A stretch of DNA of 64,000 bases from CAZHNW01 sp942491575 (GCA_942491575.1 CALOBT010000031.1:682001-746000); one strand, 5' to 3'. Positions 52,800 through 61,880 are shown, counted from the first letter of the stretch. The notes: generated by a model from the letters alone, not told the origin. Program-made: numbers and translations.

Positions 52800-54848
52800 T
52801 TACCACTTCAGTCCCGCTGAGAACCAGTAGGTGCGCGGCGCTCCCGTTGCCCAGAGCCCCCATCCCGCGAATGAGGCATAATGTTCGTTTAAAAGGTTTT
52901 TGATTTCAAACTGGAGATTAACACGCTTCCCTGATACGGGGAGTGCATAAAAAACTGCCACGTCAAGGAGATGGTAGGCGGGGGCCTTTTCAGTGTTGGC
53001 CTCATCCACCCATGATTCTCCTGAGTAGGTCCAGTTAAAACTTCCCCCCAGATGAATCGGAGAAGTGTATTTGGCCCCCAGTTTTGTCTTCACCTCAGGT
53101 ACCGTGACAATGGCCTTGCCCTCGAGGGAGGAGTCGACATTCTTTAAAATTTCAGAATGGGTATAGGTGAAGGACCCGGTAATTTCCAGTCCCTTCAGGG
53201 GTTTTGTCTTCAGGTCTGATTCGATTCCCATGCGGCGGGTTTCGCCGATATTCTTATAGTCTCCGGAACCGGTGGTATCCTGAATTTCATTGAGTGTGTC
53301 TATGATATAGCCGGTAACGTTCAGTGTGGCATATTTTTTAAAATATCCCGTGAATCCGCCTTCATACTGCCAGATCTGTGCAGGGTCCACATCGATATTG
53401 CTGTTCATAATTTCAGCAGAAGGCATAATGTAGCCATTGCTGGCGCTGAAGCGAAAGTCGAGCCACTTTTCGATTAGGGTGCTGACAAAACCAGCCTTTG
53501 GGCTTACGTGCCAGTACTGGTCCATTGAGAAATCACGGCTTGTTGAGGTAAGGTGATCCTCCTCGGTCCCGGAAAAGAGGTCGGCTCTGACCCCCACGGT
53601 GGGACGGAAAAATCGGTGCAGCCTGACTTCACCCTCGGCAAGAAAGACAAGATTGTGAAAAATAGTAGAAATGTCGCTGGTCGTTGCGAGCTTTTCCCGG
53701 TAGGAAGTGTCATACTGCCGGAAGTCCGTGGCATCCGCGTAATATTCTATGCCTCCTATCAAGGAAAAAAGTTTATCCTTGTAATTGATGGTAGTACCGG
53801 TACCGTATTTATGGATGTGGTAGTCTTTTTCACTCTGTGATGCGGAGGTGCGCCATCGGATCCAGTCAGCCTGGAGACCGAATCCCCAGAGCATCACCTT
53901 CAGGTTATCATTGACGGAGTAACATACATCGAGGCGTTCACTGAACTGGTTGCGCTCTCCTCCGTCGTTTTCTTTCCCGGGGGCCTGGTTGAATCGTTCT
54001 TCGGGATCTTCCCACTGGGCCCGTGTGATATAATCCGGGGCGTTCCAGGATGAGCCATGGCCCCGCAGAGCCAGGGAAACTTCAAGATTTTTAAGGGGCT
54101 GCCACGTGAACCGGGTGCTGGCGTTGCCGAAGAGATGCTCCGAGTTTTCAGTATACCCGTCGCTGCGATAGGCCTGGAGGGCTGTGTTGACCCAGAAATT
54201 TTCGCTGATTTTTGTACCAAGAGCCGCCTGTGTATCGAAGGTGTTGTTGGAGCCGGCCTTCATTGCCAGGTCTGTGTACTCCCCCTTTTTTTTTGTGAAA
54301 AAAGCGATGGTGCCTGCGCGGGAGAAGTTCCCGAAGAGGGCACTTGATGGGCCCTTGTAGACCAGTACCCGGTCAAGCTCCAGGGGAATCAGTACATTGG
54401 GGTCGCCGTAACCCCCACCGTGCCCGTAATATTCATTGAGGGGAATTCCGTCGAGATAAACTCCCATGTCTCCCCCGTGGATACCTGAATTAAATCCGCG
54501 AAGGGTTACCGCATTTGAGAGTCCCCCCTGTCCGTATTCGGAAATGCTCACACCTGGTATCTCGTTGAGAATGTCAGCGGTTCGGCTGATATTCAGTTTC
54601 TCGATTTCCTTTGAGTCGAGACGGTTGATGGAGTAGGCAGATTTCTTTTCAGATAATATTTCTCCCTTTACCACTACTTTTGACAGGTTGATGGCCCTGT
54701 CACTGGTTTTTGTCTCATTTGCCGAAACAACATTTTTCTCCGGCTTATTTTCCGTATCTTCCGTCTCCGTGACGTTTTGTCCCCAAAGATGGGAAGAGAA
54801 GAAAAGAAAAAGCAGGAAATAAATGGAGTAGAATTGCTTTTTTTTCAT
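52800..54848 (-). CDS. TonB-dependent outer-membrane receptor, probably for a metal complex
   Basis: 682 residues. A signal peptide (about 1-23) and polar linker are followed by a TonB-box-like KVVVKGE near 57. The plug domain is clear: ADILNEIPGVSISEYGQGG, VTLRGFNS, GVYLDGIPLNEYYG and VLVYKGPSSALFG. A 22-strand barrel then runs to the C-terminal aromatic residue in YWFSAGLKW. A very good AAGGAGG precedes ATG 54848. It leads an operon with DUF4198 and NikL-like genes, so the cargo may be nickel or cobalt. It is divergent from the TonB energising operon, which probably powers it. Confidence 0.92.
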   Translation of the reverse strand: MKKKQFYSIYFLLFLFFSSHLWGQNVTETEDTENKPEKNVVSANETKTSDRAINLSKVVVKGEILSEKKSAYSINRLDSKEIEKLNISRTADILNEIPGVSISEYGQGGLSNAVTLRGFNSGIHGGDMGVYLDGIPLNEYYGHGGGYGDPNVLIPLELDRVLVYKGPSSALFGNFSRAGTIAFFTKKKGEYTDLAMKAGSNNTFDTQAALGTKISENFWVNTALQAYRSDGYTENSEHLFGNASTRFTWQPLKNLEVSLALRGHGSSWNAPDYITRAQWEDPEERFNQAPGKENDGGERNQFSERLDVCYSVNDNLKVMLWGFGLQADWIRWRTSASQSEKDYHIHKYGTGTTINYKDKLFSLIGGIEYYADATDFRQYDTSYREKLATTSDISTIFHNLVFLAEGEVRLHRFFRPTVGVRADLFSGTEEDHLTSTSRDFSMDQYWHVSPKAGFVSTLIEKWLDFRFSASNGYIMPSAEIMNSNIDVDPAQIWQYEGGFTGYFKKYATLNVTGYIIDTLNEIQDTTGSGDYKNIGETRRMGIESDLKTKPLKGLEITGSFTYTHSEILKNVDSSLEGKAIVTVPEVKTKLGAKYTSPIHLGGSFNWTYSGESWVDEANTEKAPAYHLLDVAVFYALPVSGKRVNLQFEIKNLLNEHYASFAGWGLWATGAPRTYWFSAGLKW

Positions 54849-54905
54849 TTTTTTACCTCCTTAAGGTGAATAAGAAATTATAAAACATAGCTATCTAGTG
54901 TTACA

Positions 54906-54926
54906 AAATGCTTATGTGTAGCATTT
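54906..54926. promoter_or_regulatory. Inverted repeat in the divergent TonB-receptor / TonB-operon promoter region
   Basis: AAATGCT (54906-54912) and AGCATTT (54920-54926) are perfect inverted copies with a 7-base centre in an otherwise A/T-only stretch between the two operons. The position suits an operator for a metal-responsive regulator. It does not look like a Fur box or a NikR site. Confidence 0.45.
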
Positions 54927-55095
54927 GAAAGTATCTATGGTTTTGTAAAGAACTTTTGTAAAAAAATTTTAATAACTAAAACTATTTAAATAATTAATAA
55001 TATAATAAAATAGAAATTTATATTCATTAGAAAATATTCTTGAAAAAATAATAGCATTAAATAACACGTTATTAAAAAAGATATGCGAGGAAATA

Positions 55096-55881
55096 ATGAA
55101 AAGAAATATAATTTTTTCGGCAGGTTTCTTCATGCTTCTGATGATGCCGCTAACCGCCGTGGAAGATAAGCTCTATGTTCTCAGAAAACAGGTGATTCAT
55201 GAAGAAAAGGAATTAAAGGAATTCTCTGAAAAAATCAGGGGTCTCCAGGAGGAAACGGAGAAGTGCAGGGTCCGCCATCTCCGCCGCGTAGAGACTGGAA
55301 AAAAAACTGTCGCGGACCTGAAAAAGGAATTTTTTATCCTGAAAAGGGAGCTTCAGCAGGAAAATTTCAACCTGGCGGAAGAAAGGGCTGAAGGTGAAAA
55401 TTTCAGGAAAGGGAGCACAGCCCTTAAAAAACGTCTCCTGGCGGCGGCGGAAAAGCGGGCAGAAAAAATAAAGAAGGGTTTTTCCGCTCATCAGGAAGAA
55501 CGTCTTCGGATCCTCCGCAGGATTTACGCCGACTGCAGGGGGAGACATGTTTCGGTGGAAGAGATATATTCCCGTTTTACTGCTTCCGTCTACCGTGATA
55601 TTCTCCGCGGTTTTGACTCTGAGGTCTACCTTTATGAAGGTAAAAAATACCTGCGAATCGGCTGGTTCCTTCTCGCCCGTTACGACGCGGCGACAAAGGA
55701 GGCGGCTCTGCTTACACGCAGAAAGCAGAAGTGGGAATGGATCGTTTCTGACGAAGGGGATTTCCGGCGCAGAATAGTTTCTGCGATAAAAATGGTGGAA
55801 GGCAAAGAGTCGCCTGACCTTGTAAATTTTCCGGTGCCGCTGCAAATGGTAAGGGAAACCATGAAGGGGGGACTTCAATGA
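55096..55881 (+). CDS. DUF3450-like periplasmic coiled-coil protein of the TonB operon
   Basis: 261 residues. A signal peptide (about 1-20) is followed by a long charged coiled coil (about 25-135, rich in E, K and R) and a C-terminal globular part with YLYEGKKYLRIGWFLLARYDAATKEAALLTR near 175-205. Position, length and layout match the DUF3450 proteins that open TonB2-type operons in Vibrio relatives. It begins the operon after AGGAAATA; its stop overlaps the next start (ATGA). It probably helps couple the inner-membrane motor to the envelope. Confidence 0.75.
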   Translation: MKRNIIFSAGFFMLLMMPLTAVEDKLYVLRKQVIHEEKELKEFSEKIRGLQEETEKCRVRHLRRVETGKKTVADLKKEFFILKRELQQENFNLAEERAEGENFRKGSTALKKRLLAAAEKRAEKIKKGFSAHQEERLRILRRIYADCRGRHVSVEEIYSRFTASVYRDILRGFDSEVYLYEGKKYLRIGWFLLARYDAATKEAALLTRRKQKWEWIVSDEGDFRRRIVSAIKMVEGKESPDLVNFPVPLQMVRETMKGGLQ

Positions 55882-57305
55882 AAAGAGTAATCCTGTGCCT
55901 TTTGATTGTGGTGATCTCTTCGTCTTCTCTCTTCGGGGGGGAAGAAGATGCCCTGCGGACGAAACTTGAATCACTGCGGCAGCAGCGTGAAAAAACAGAA
56001 AAAATATACTGGGAAAAGAAGTACCGGTCAATTGCAGCTAAACAGTCCGCGAGGGATGAACTTTCCCGTCTGCAGGAAGAAATCTCACACCTGATGACGC
56101 GGCGAAGTAATTTAAAAGAAGATATTCTGGTTAAGCGCCGTGATGTATCGAAACTGAAGGAAGAAAACAGTCTTAACCGGGCCCGCCGGGAGGAACTTTT
56201 TACAATCTACCGGGATATGGCCGATAAAATGTATTCCCTGATAAAGAAGTCCATTCCCTACACGAATGCGGAGGATGTCCTTGAACTGCAGCAGTTGCTG
56301 CGTTCAATAGAAAAAAGGGAAAATCCCGTGGCAACGGGAATGGCCCTCATGGAACTGATGATTGAAAAAAACATGCTTGGGGAGAGTGTATCCCTTTCCA
56401 GGAATGATATCATCACAGGGAAAAGTATACCGGAGAAGGGAGTTAAACTGAGGCTGGGTACTGTTTTCTACGGTACCGTCACGAATTCAGGTAACGGTTC
56501 GATTCTTCTGAAAAGCAGCAGTATCGGGAGCCGCCCCTACCAGTGGATTGAAAGTCATGGAGAAACCGCTTCTCTTCTCCGGGAGTTTATAGCTGTCCTT
56601 GAAGAAAAGGGGGCCGGAAAAAATGATTTCCTCAGTCTCCCCGTGGATGTGATGCAGTCAAGCGCCGTGAGTAAGAAGGTCAGGTCAGAGGGTAGTCTTC
56701 TGTCCGGATTTTTCACATGGTTTTCCTCGGGGGGGGCAGTGATGTATGTGATTCTCCTGGTTTTTCTTGCGGGGGTCTTTATATCCGTAGAGAGGACAAT
56801 TTCCTTCAGAAGAAACTACCGAAAGAAGGATTTCATCCTCGGGGAGGGGTGCCTGGAGAATGACAATTCCTCTTTGTCTGGCATTGTTGAAAATAAGGGG
56901 GTCCGCCGCCTCGCATCCCGTATCCTTTGTGCGGCGCCGGTGGGCCGTGACGAGGCCCTCTCGGCACTGCAGGAGGTGATGACCGGAGAGATACCCCTTA
57001 TAGAAAGGAATCTGAACCTGTTAAAAAGCCTTGCTTCCCTTGCACCCCTTCTGGGGCTCCTTGGTACCGTTACAGGCATGATATCACTCTTTGATGTAAT
57101 TACCGCCTTCGGGACCGGGGATCCGAAGCTTCTGGCGGGGGGCATCTCGGAGGCCCTCGTCACCACGGAGTTTGGTCTGATTGTTGCCATCCCCGCGGTT
57201 CTGGCCCACCGCCTGCTGCAGAACAGGGCGGATGAAACCATAGCCTCCCTTGAAGAAACCGGGCTTGCCCTTTTGAACCGGTACACCCCGGGAGGTATGG
57301 AATGA
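55878..57305 (+). CDS. TtpC-like ExbB/TolQ proton-channel protein with long periplasmic coiled coil
   Basis: 475 residues, about twice the length of ExbB. A signal peptide is followed by a coiled-coil and beta periplasmic part (about 20-275). The first membrane helix, VMYVILLVFLAGVFISVE, lies near 288; the MotA/TolQ/ExbB core (SLASLAPLLGLLGTVTGMISLF and TTEFGLIVAIPAVLAH) lies near 380-450. This is the TtpC type, needed in Vibrio TonB2 systems in addition to ExbB. The start and stop codons overlap both neighbours by four bases. Confidence 0.88.
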   Translation: MKRVILCLLIVVISSSSLFGGEEDALRTKLESLRQQREKTEKIYWEKKYRSIAAKQSARDELSRLQEEISHLMTRRSNLKEDILVKRRDVSKLKEENSLNRARREELFTIYRDMADKMYSLIKKSIPYTNAEDVLELQQLLRSIEKRENPVATGMALMELMIEKNMLGESVSLSRNDIITGKSIPEKGVKLRLGTVFYGTVTNSGNGSILLKSSSIGSRPYQWIESHGETASLLREFIAVLEEKGAGKNDFLSLPVDVMQSSAVSKKVRSEGSLLSGFFTWFSSGGAVMYVILLVFLAGVFISVERTISFRRNYRKKDFILGEGCLENDNSSLSGIVENKGVRRLASRILCAAPVGRDEALSALQEVMTGEIPLIERNLNLLKSLASLAPLLGLLGTVTGMISLFDVITAFGTGDPKLLAGGISEALVTTEFGLIVAIPAVLAHRLLQNRADETIASLEETGLALLNRYTPGGME

Positions 57306-57868
57306 AATATCTTGTTATCGATTTTCTCTACCGTGCGGGTCCGGTGCTCCTGTTTATATTTATTCTTTCCCTGGCGGCGTGGTACCTGATTCTGCAGGCC
57401 TGGATTATCTGCAGAAGAGAAGAAGAGGCGGCAGAAAAATTTACCGCGTGGATGGACCCGGATGATTTCTCGGACCATGGGAAGGACACATTCCTTGGGA
57501 GAAAAATTTTTCTGCTGCAGAATATTCCATGCAATAAAGGCGGTACCGAAATGGAAATCTTCTGCCGCTGCTATGCCCTGGAAACCGGGAAATACCTGCG
57601 GACCCTGAAGACCCTTGCGGGGCTTGCCCCCCTCCTGGGATTACTGGGAACCGTAGCGGGGATGATCAAAACTTTTCTGGTAATCCGTTTATTCGGGGGG
57701 GCTAATCCGGCGTTGATGGCGGAGGGGATATCCGAGGCTCTGCTGACTACCCAGGCGGGACTCGTGACTGCCTTTCCAATAATAATGTTTCATGCCCTCC
57801 TGAAGAAGCGCTGCAGCGCTCTTCTGGACCGGGTGATGAAATTTCAATTTTCAATTAAGGAGACCTGA
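57302..57868 (+). CDS. exbB: ExbB-type MotA/TolQ/ExbB proton-channel protein
   Basis: 188 residues, short for ExbB. The first helix is VLLFIFILSLAAWYLILQAW (about 15-34). The proton-channel helices LAPLLGLLGTVAGMIKTF and LTTQAGLVTAFPIIMFHALL follow, with the conserved Thr and Gly residues. With ExbD it forms the inner-membrane motor that uses proton flow to drive TonB. It overlaps the TtpC-like gene by four bases and precedes exbD by one base. Confidence 0.92.
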   Translation: MKYLVIDFLYRAGPVLLFIFILSLAAWYLILQAWIICRREEEAAEKFTAWMDPDDFSDHGKDTFLGRKIFLLQNIPCNKGGTEMEIFCRCYALETGKYLRTLKTLAGLAPLLGLLGTVAGMIKTFLVIRLFGGANPALMAEGISEALLTTQAGLVTAFPIIMFHALLKKRCSALLDRVMKFQFSIKET

Positions 57869-57869
57869 G

Positions 57870-58277
57870 ATGATTTCTTTCTCGAGACGAAAAAGGGAAG
57901 ACGAGAGTGATGATATAAATATATCCCCCCTCATCGATATGGTTTTTATCCTGCTGATATTTTTTGTGGTCACCACCACCTTCTCCCGTGAAACCGGTGT
58001 CACTGTGAATAAGCCGAAGGCGAAGACGGCTCAGAGCATCACCAGGGATCATATCATGATTGCCGTTACCCCCGATGGGGGCATTCATATACTGGAGAAA
58101 CAGGTCGATCTTGAGCACCTGAATCTGGTTCTCAAGCGCCTCGTAACTGAAAATCCCGAACGGCAGGCGCTGATAATGGTAGACCGTGATTCCCCCAGCG
58201 GGACCGTTGTCGATGTCATCGATGCCTGCAACATGGCCGGCACCAGAAAGGTCAATATTGCGGCGGTACGTGAATGA
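57870..58277 (+). CDS. exbD: ExbD/TolR biopolymer transport protein
   Basis: 135 residues. A short cytoplasmic N-terminus (DDINISPLIDM) leads into the single helix VFILLIFFVVTTTF, with the proton-carrying Asp in PLIDMVF. The periplasmic domain shows VTPDGGIHILEKQV and ALIMVDRDSPSGTVVDVIDAC. It is the stator partner of ExbB. Its end overlaps the tonB start (ATGA). Confidence 0.95.
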   Translation: MISFSRRKREDESDDINISPLIDMVFILLIFFVVTTTFSRETGVTVNKPKAKTAQSITRDHIMIAVTPDGGIHILEKQVDLEHLNLVLKRLVTENPERQALIMVDRDSPSGTVVDVIDACNMAGTRKVNIAAVRE

Positions 58278-58888
58278 TGAAGGCGAATTCATTTTACGAA
58301 AGGCTGAGTTTACTTGCAGGGGCTGTTTTTATTACGACTCTGCTCTTTCTTTTACTTCCTTTATCCTATTATTTTTTTCATGAAAATATCTATGAGGCCC
58401 TTAATAAGGGCAGTCACAGAAAAATTTCCCTCGATTCGGTCTCGATTGAAAAGAAAAAAGAGCCAAAGAAAGAGATAATTCGCCGGGAAGAGAAAAAAGC
58501 CATGAATAGCCGGCAGGATATTTCCCGTCATTTTAATCTCGACCTCTCCGTCCTGGCAGAAGGGGAAGGGGAGGGTATGGTCAATGCATCACGCCGCCGT
58601 ATCCTTGAGGATTATGAAGCAGATATTCCCCCGGTGAAAAAGTTTACCCATCCACCGGAATATCCGCGGCAGGCACGCCGGGCCGGGGTTTCCGGAACTG
58701 TTTCTGCTCGGATACTCATTAATGAAAAGGGGGAAGTTGAATCGGTTACTATAAAAAAGGCCCCGCGAGGGTGGGGATTCGAGTATGCCGTAAAGGAGGC
58801 TCTGAGCCGGTGGCAATTTGAGCCGGCAAAGATGGAAAATATGCCCATCAGGGTCTGGGCGCACCAGGAGATTGAATTTGCACCATGA
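58274..58888 (+). CDS. tonB: Energy transducer TonB
   Basis: 204 residues. One N-terminal membrane helix (about 12-35) is followed by a short charged linker (KKEPKKEIIRREEKK; not the long Pro-rich spacer of E. coli) and the TonB C-terminal domain: YPRQARRAGVSGTVSARILI, GEVESVTIKKAPRGWGFEYA and ALSRWQFEPAK. It passes motor energy to outer-membrane receptors, presumably including the divergent one at 52800-54848. The short spacer resembles TonB2-type proteins that work with TtpC. Confidence 0.93.
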   Translation: MMKANSFYERLSLLAGAVFITTLLFLLLPLSYYFFHENIYEALNKGSHRKISLDSVSIEKKKEPKKEIIRREEKKAMNSRQDISRHFNLDLSVLAEGEGEGMVNASRRRILEDYEADIPPVKKFTHPPEYPRQARRAGVSGTVSARILINEKGEVESVTIKKAPRGWGFEYAVKEALSRWQFEPAKMENMPIRVWAHQEIEFAP

Positions 58889-59892
58889 AAAAATTTATTA
58901 TAATATTGCTGCTGGTTGATACATTGCTGCTTCCCCTTTACGGAAAGGGGAAGGATAACTTTATCATTCAGGCAAATTCCGCCTACCGCAGGGGTGATAT
59001 TTTACTTGCGGTGAAGTATTATCAGAAGGCCATAAGTGCCGGGGAGAACCGGGCCCTGGCTTCCTTTAATCTTGCCAATTGCTACTACCGCCTTAAGAAA
59101 CCGTGGCAGTCAATTGTTTACTACCGCCGGGTCATTATGTATGCCCCGTCTTTTCAACCGGCATATATAAATGGTGCGAAACTTTATTATGAAATGAAGG
59201 ATTATCACCGTGCCCTTGAGCTTATTGATGCCCTTCTTGAACAGTTTTCGCAAAATTACGAGGGGCACCTCCTGAAGGGGGGATGTTACCTTAAGCTGGA
59301 TGCCCTTCCTGAAGCTATTATTTCTCTGGAAAAGGCGGCGGCCCTGAAGGATGGCAATGCAGCCCCCTATCTTCTCATGGCGGAGGCATACATGTCATTG
59401 AAAGACACCGATTCTGCCGCTGCCATCCTTGAGGAGGGTGTATTGAAGATCGATGGCTCTGTTCCACTCCTCGCTCTTCTTGCCCGGGTGGAAACACTCC
59501 GCGGAAAGAGGGAAAGGGCGGTTTTTTATTACCTTCAACTGGCTGACTTGAAAAAAGATGACAGTCTCTATCTGCGTCTTGCCGCGGAATGTTATCTGGA
59601 TGAGGCCCGGAGTTTTCTGGCAATTGATCTTCTCCGGGAGGCGCAGCGGCGTAATCCCCGGGAGATAGAGAATCATCTCGCCCTTGCACGCCTCTACCGC
59701 AGACTGGAGCTTTTCGAGGAAGCGGAGGAGGTTATTGTAAAAGGGGCCTATGTAGATGCAACGAGAATGAGAACTGAGGCACGAAATTTATCAGTAGCTT
59801 ATTATAATTTGAGAAAGAAATATGATGCGGGGCGCTTTCGGAAAAAGCTCGAGAGGGTTGACCGGGGCCTTGCCGGGCTTGTGGGTCATTAG
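58885..59892 (+). CDS. Tetratricopeptide-repeat protein closing the TonB operon
   Basis: 335 residues. A signal peptide (about 1-20) is followed by about eight TPR helices pairs, for example NSAYRRGDILLAVKYYQKAI, SFNLANCYYRLKKPWQSIVYYRRV and YLLMAEAYMSLKDTDSAAAILEEG. Its start overlaps tonB by four bases. A TPR protein is the usual last gene of DUF3450/TtpC/TonB2 operons (TtpC clusters), where it is thought to organise the periplasmic assembly. A bidirectional terminator follows. Confidence 0.85.
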   Translation: MKKFIIILLLVDTLLLPLYGKGKDNFIIQANSAYRRGDILLAVKYYQKAISAGENRALASFNLANCYYRLKKPWQSIVYYRRVIMYAPSFQPAYINGAKLYYEMKDYHRALELIDALLEQFSQNYEGHLLKGGCYLKLDALPEAIISLEKAAALKDGNAAPYLLMAEAYMSLKDTDSAAAILEEGVLKIDGSVPLLALLARVETLRGKRERAVFYYLQLADLKKDDSLYLRLAAECYLDEARSFLAIDLLREAQRRNPREIENHLALARLYRRLELFEEAEEVIVKGAYVDATRMRTEARNLSVAYYNLRKKYDAGRFRKKLERVDRGLAGLVGH

Positions 59893-59927
59893 AATTTCGG
59901 GTATTTGAATTTATTTTTTGTGCAGAT

Positions 59928-59960
59928 AAAAAAAACCCCGGGAAAACCCGGGGCTTTTTT
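59928..59960. terminator. Bidirectional terminator between the TonB operon and the surface lipoprotein gene
   Basis: CCCCGGG (59936-59942) and CCCGGGG (59947-59953) flank a 4-base loop, with an A-run before and a T-run after, serving two convergent genes. Confidence 0.92.
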
Positions 59961-59980
59961 GTTTTATCTTTCGTAAGTTA

Positions 59981-61555
59981 TTACATCTCTGTTCTTCTTT
60001 TGTTGTAGATGGAAATAGAAGCGATAGTGATGAGCAGTAAGGCCAGTATACTCATGATTATCATTCTATTGCCCGTGGTTGTTTTAAGAAGATAGGCTGT
60101 CATGCCTGAATCGGCAATGCGCTTCAGCTTTATCTGCTTGATTGAAATATTTGCATCATACTGATTTTCCAGGTACTTATCATTGAGCCAGGTCAAATAA
60201 ATTGTGGAGTCACCCTCGGGAAGAATCAGGGTTACCTTTTCTTTATTCCACTTCTTGTCACTGGCCTTGATGAGCATTTCATCAGAATTATTTTCTGTGT
60301 TGATTTCTACTTTAAATCCTTCGTAGTCTTCCGGGAGACCATTTTTTGAACGGTTCATGGCCATAACTTCCATTTCATAGGTGCCGCCCTTCAGGTTATG
60401 GAAGGTGTAGCCTATGGTCTGGTTAGCCCAGTAGGTGTAGGCGGTTTTCTTGTCAAAAAACCATCTGCCATCCAGGTATGAGTACTCATCCCCTTTTCGG
60501 AGGGCTTTTTTGCTGAATTTAGGCTCTTTGATTTTTTTGAGTCTGATTGCCTTGATCTGGATGTTTGCATCACCCTTTGAGTCTAGGGCGTCATTGTTCC
60601 AGAGCAGATCCAGTACCTTGCCTTTAGGATCTTCCAGTTTGAAAATCAATCTTCCCCTTTTGTATACGTTTTCACGAGCCTTGATAGAGAAGTTGCCCAG
60701 CATGTCTTCGTTGCTTTTATCAAGCACGGTGAAGCTGAATTTTTCATAACCTTCCGGCAGGGGATTGAGGTTTTTGGCAACCACAACAAGTTTGTACCAG
60801 CCGGTTTCACCTTCATCGATTTTAATGTTCAGGCTCTGGTTTGCCCAGTAGGTATGAATTCCCTTCTGGATTCGTCCGCCATTACCGATGAGGGCCCGCT
60901 GAGCAGCAATCTGGTCTCTAAGATCTTTTACCTTTTCGCTGGCTTCTTTCTTTTCAATTTTACCTTTCTCCGCATTTTTCTTAATGTCCTTTATTTCTTT
61001 ACGAAGGGCCTTAATGCGTGTTTGGTAATTTTTTAAAGTCTCCTCGGAAAAAAGTTCTTTGTCCGGAGTTTTAAACCAGCGACCCTGGGTGGTGTCTAAA
61101 GTAAAGGCAACTTTTTTTCCGGTGATGGCTGTTTCCGGGGCAGTGGCGTCTGTCGTATCATCCTCTGATGAAGCTACGTCAGAAGCGTCAGTGGTATCCT
61201 CATCTTCTTTGTCCGTTTCTTCTGTAGAGTCGTCTTTATCTGCAGTTTCAGTACTCTCCTCATCAGCTGACTTCTCTTCAACGGTTTTTTCTGCAGTTTC
61301 TACAGGTTCTACCTCAAGGATCGGTTCAGCGATTGGAGTTTCCTCTTCTGTGATGACATTTTTCTCAGCATCCTCATCAATTTCATCATCGGATGCCAGT
61401 TCTGTTATACCTGATTCACTAACCAGATCTCCGGTTTTAACAATATCCTCTGCTGTTTCTCCGGGGCCTCCGGCGCTTGTACTTGTTCCTATTCCACAAC
61501 CTGTAAGGATTGCGGCAAGAAACAGAAACAAACCGATACGTGTTAATTGTTTCAT
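59981..61555 (-). CDS. Acidic surface lipoprotein with two CBM-like beta modules and C-terminal anchor
   Basis: 524 residues. The signal ends AILTGC (Cys20), a lipobox. Residues about 30-150 are a low-complexity Asp/Glu/Thr/Ser stretch. A coiled coil (about 180-220) follows. Two similar modules of about 110 residues begin at TYWANQSLNIKI (about 230) and TYWANQTIGYTF (about 380); each continues with WYKLVVVAKN or TYEMEVMAMN, LPEGYEKF or LPEDYEGF, LLWNNDAL or LTWLNDKY, and ANIQIKAIRLKKI or ANISIKQIKLKRI. They look like carbohydrate-binding beta-sandwiches. A C-terminal membrane helix with RRTEM tail is unusual in a lipoprotein. Function unknown. Confidence 0.78.
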   Translation of the reverse strand: MKQLTRIGLFLFLAAILTGCGIGTSTSAGGPGETAEDIVKTGDLVSESGITELASDDEIDEDAEKNVITEEETPIAEPILEVEPVETAEKTVEEKSADEESTETADKDDSTEETDKEDEDTTDASDVASSEDDTTDATAPETAITGKKVAFTLDTTQGRWFKTPDKELFSEETLKNYQTRIKALRKEIKDIKKNAEKGKIEKKEASEKVKDLRDQIAAQRALIGNGGRIQKGIHTYWANQSLNIKIDEGETGWYKLVVVAKNLNPLPEGYEKFSFTVLDKSNEDMLGNFSIKARENVYKRGRLIFKLEDPKGKVLDLLWNNDALDSKGDANIQIKAIRLKKIKEPKFSKKALRKGDEYSYLDGRWFFDKKTAYTYWANQTIGYTFHNLKGGTYEMEVMAMNRSKNGLPEDYEGFKVEINTENNSDEMLIKASDKKWNKEKVTLILPEGDSTIYLTWLNDKYLENQYDANISIKQIKLKRIADSGMTAYLLKTTTGNRMIIMSILALLLITIASISIYNKRRTEM

Positions 61556-61712
61556 CGTAAACTCCTTCTTCTATGTTTGTTCTACAAGTTGATTTTTACA
61601 ATATCTTACTGATATTGTAGCCTGTTTTCACAGGGTTGCCATAACTTTTTTGTACATTACTAAATTTCTTTACAATAATATAATACAAAACAGAGGCGGA
61701 ATCGTCAATTAT

Positions 61713-61738
61713 AAAAGCCCACTCGGGCGGGCTTTTTT
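61713..61738. terminator. GC-centred hairpin with T-run
   Basis: AAAAGCCC (61713-61720) pairs with GGGCTTTT (61729-61736), continuing into more T. It lies upstream of the lipoprotein gene and downstream of the OmpP1-like gene, and may insulate the two. Confidence 0.6.
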
Positions 61739-61825
61739 GTAATTAATTCCAAATTTTTAATAAAAAAGTGAAAATCGGTGAGATTATGTCTCTTTAGGTC
61801 TGTTGGGATCATTTTAGCAAAAAAA

Positions 61826-61851
61826 AAAGGGAGGGTTTTTCTCCTCCCTTT
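61826..61851 (-). terminator. Rho-independent terminator of the OmpP1-like gene
   Basis: On the minus strand AAAGGGAGG pairs with CCTCCCTTT and is followed by a run of ten T, about 30 bases after the stop codon at 61881. Confidence 0.88.
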
Positions 61852-61880
61852 ATATAGAAGAAAAAAGTCAGGCTTATGAA

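Larger units (their letters stand above)
61556..61880. other. Intergenic region between the lipoprotein and OmpP1-like genes
   Basis: About 325 AT-rich bases without a gene. It holds the two hairpins listed separately and, near 61600-61680, presumably the promoter of the lipoprotein gene; no convincing -35/-10 pair stands out. Confidence 0.4.

Noticed and set aside
55213..56031. 272-residue open frame on the minus strand
   Set aside because: Antisense shadow of the DUF3450-like and TtpC-like genes; composition reflects their Lys/Glu-rich coiled coils.
61059..61592. 177-residue Ser/Val-rich open frame on the plus strand
   Set aside because: Antisense of the Asp/Glu/Thr low-complexity region of the surface lipoprotein; such mirror frames are expected there.
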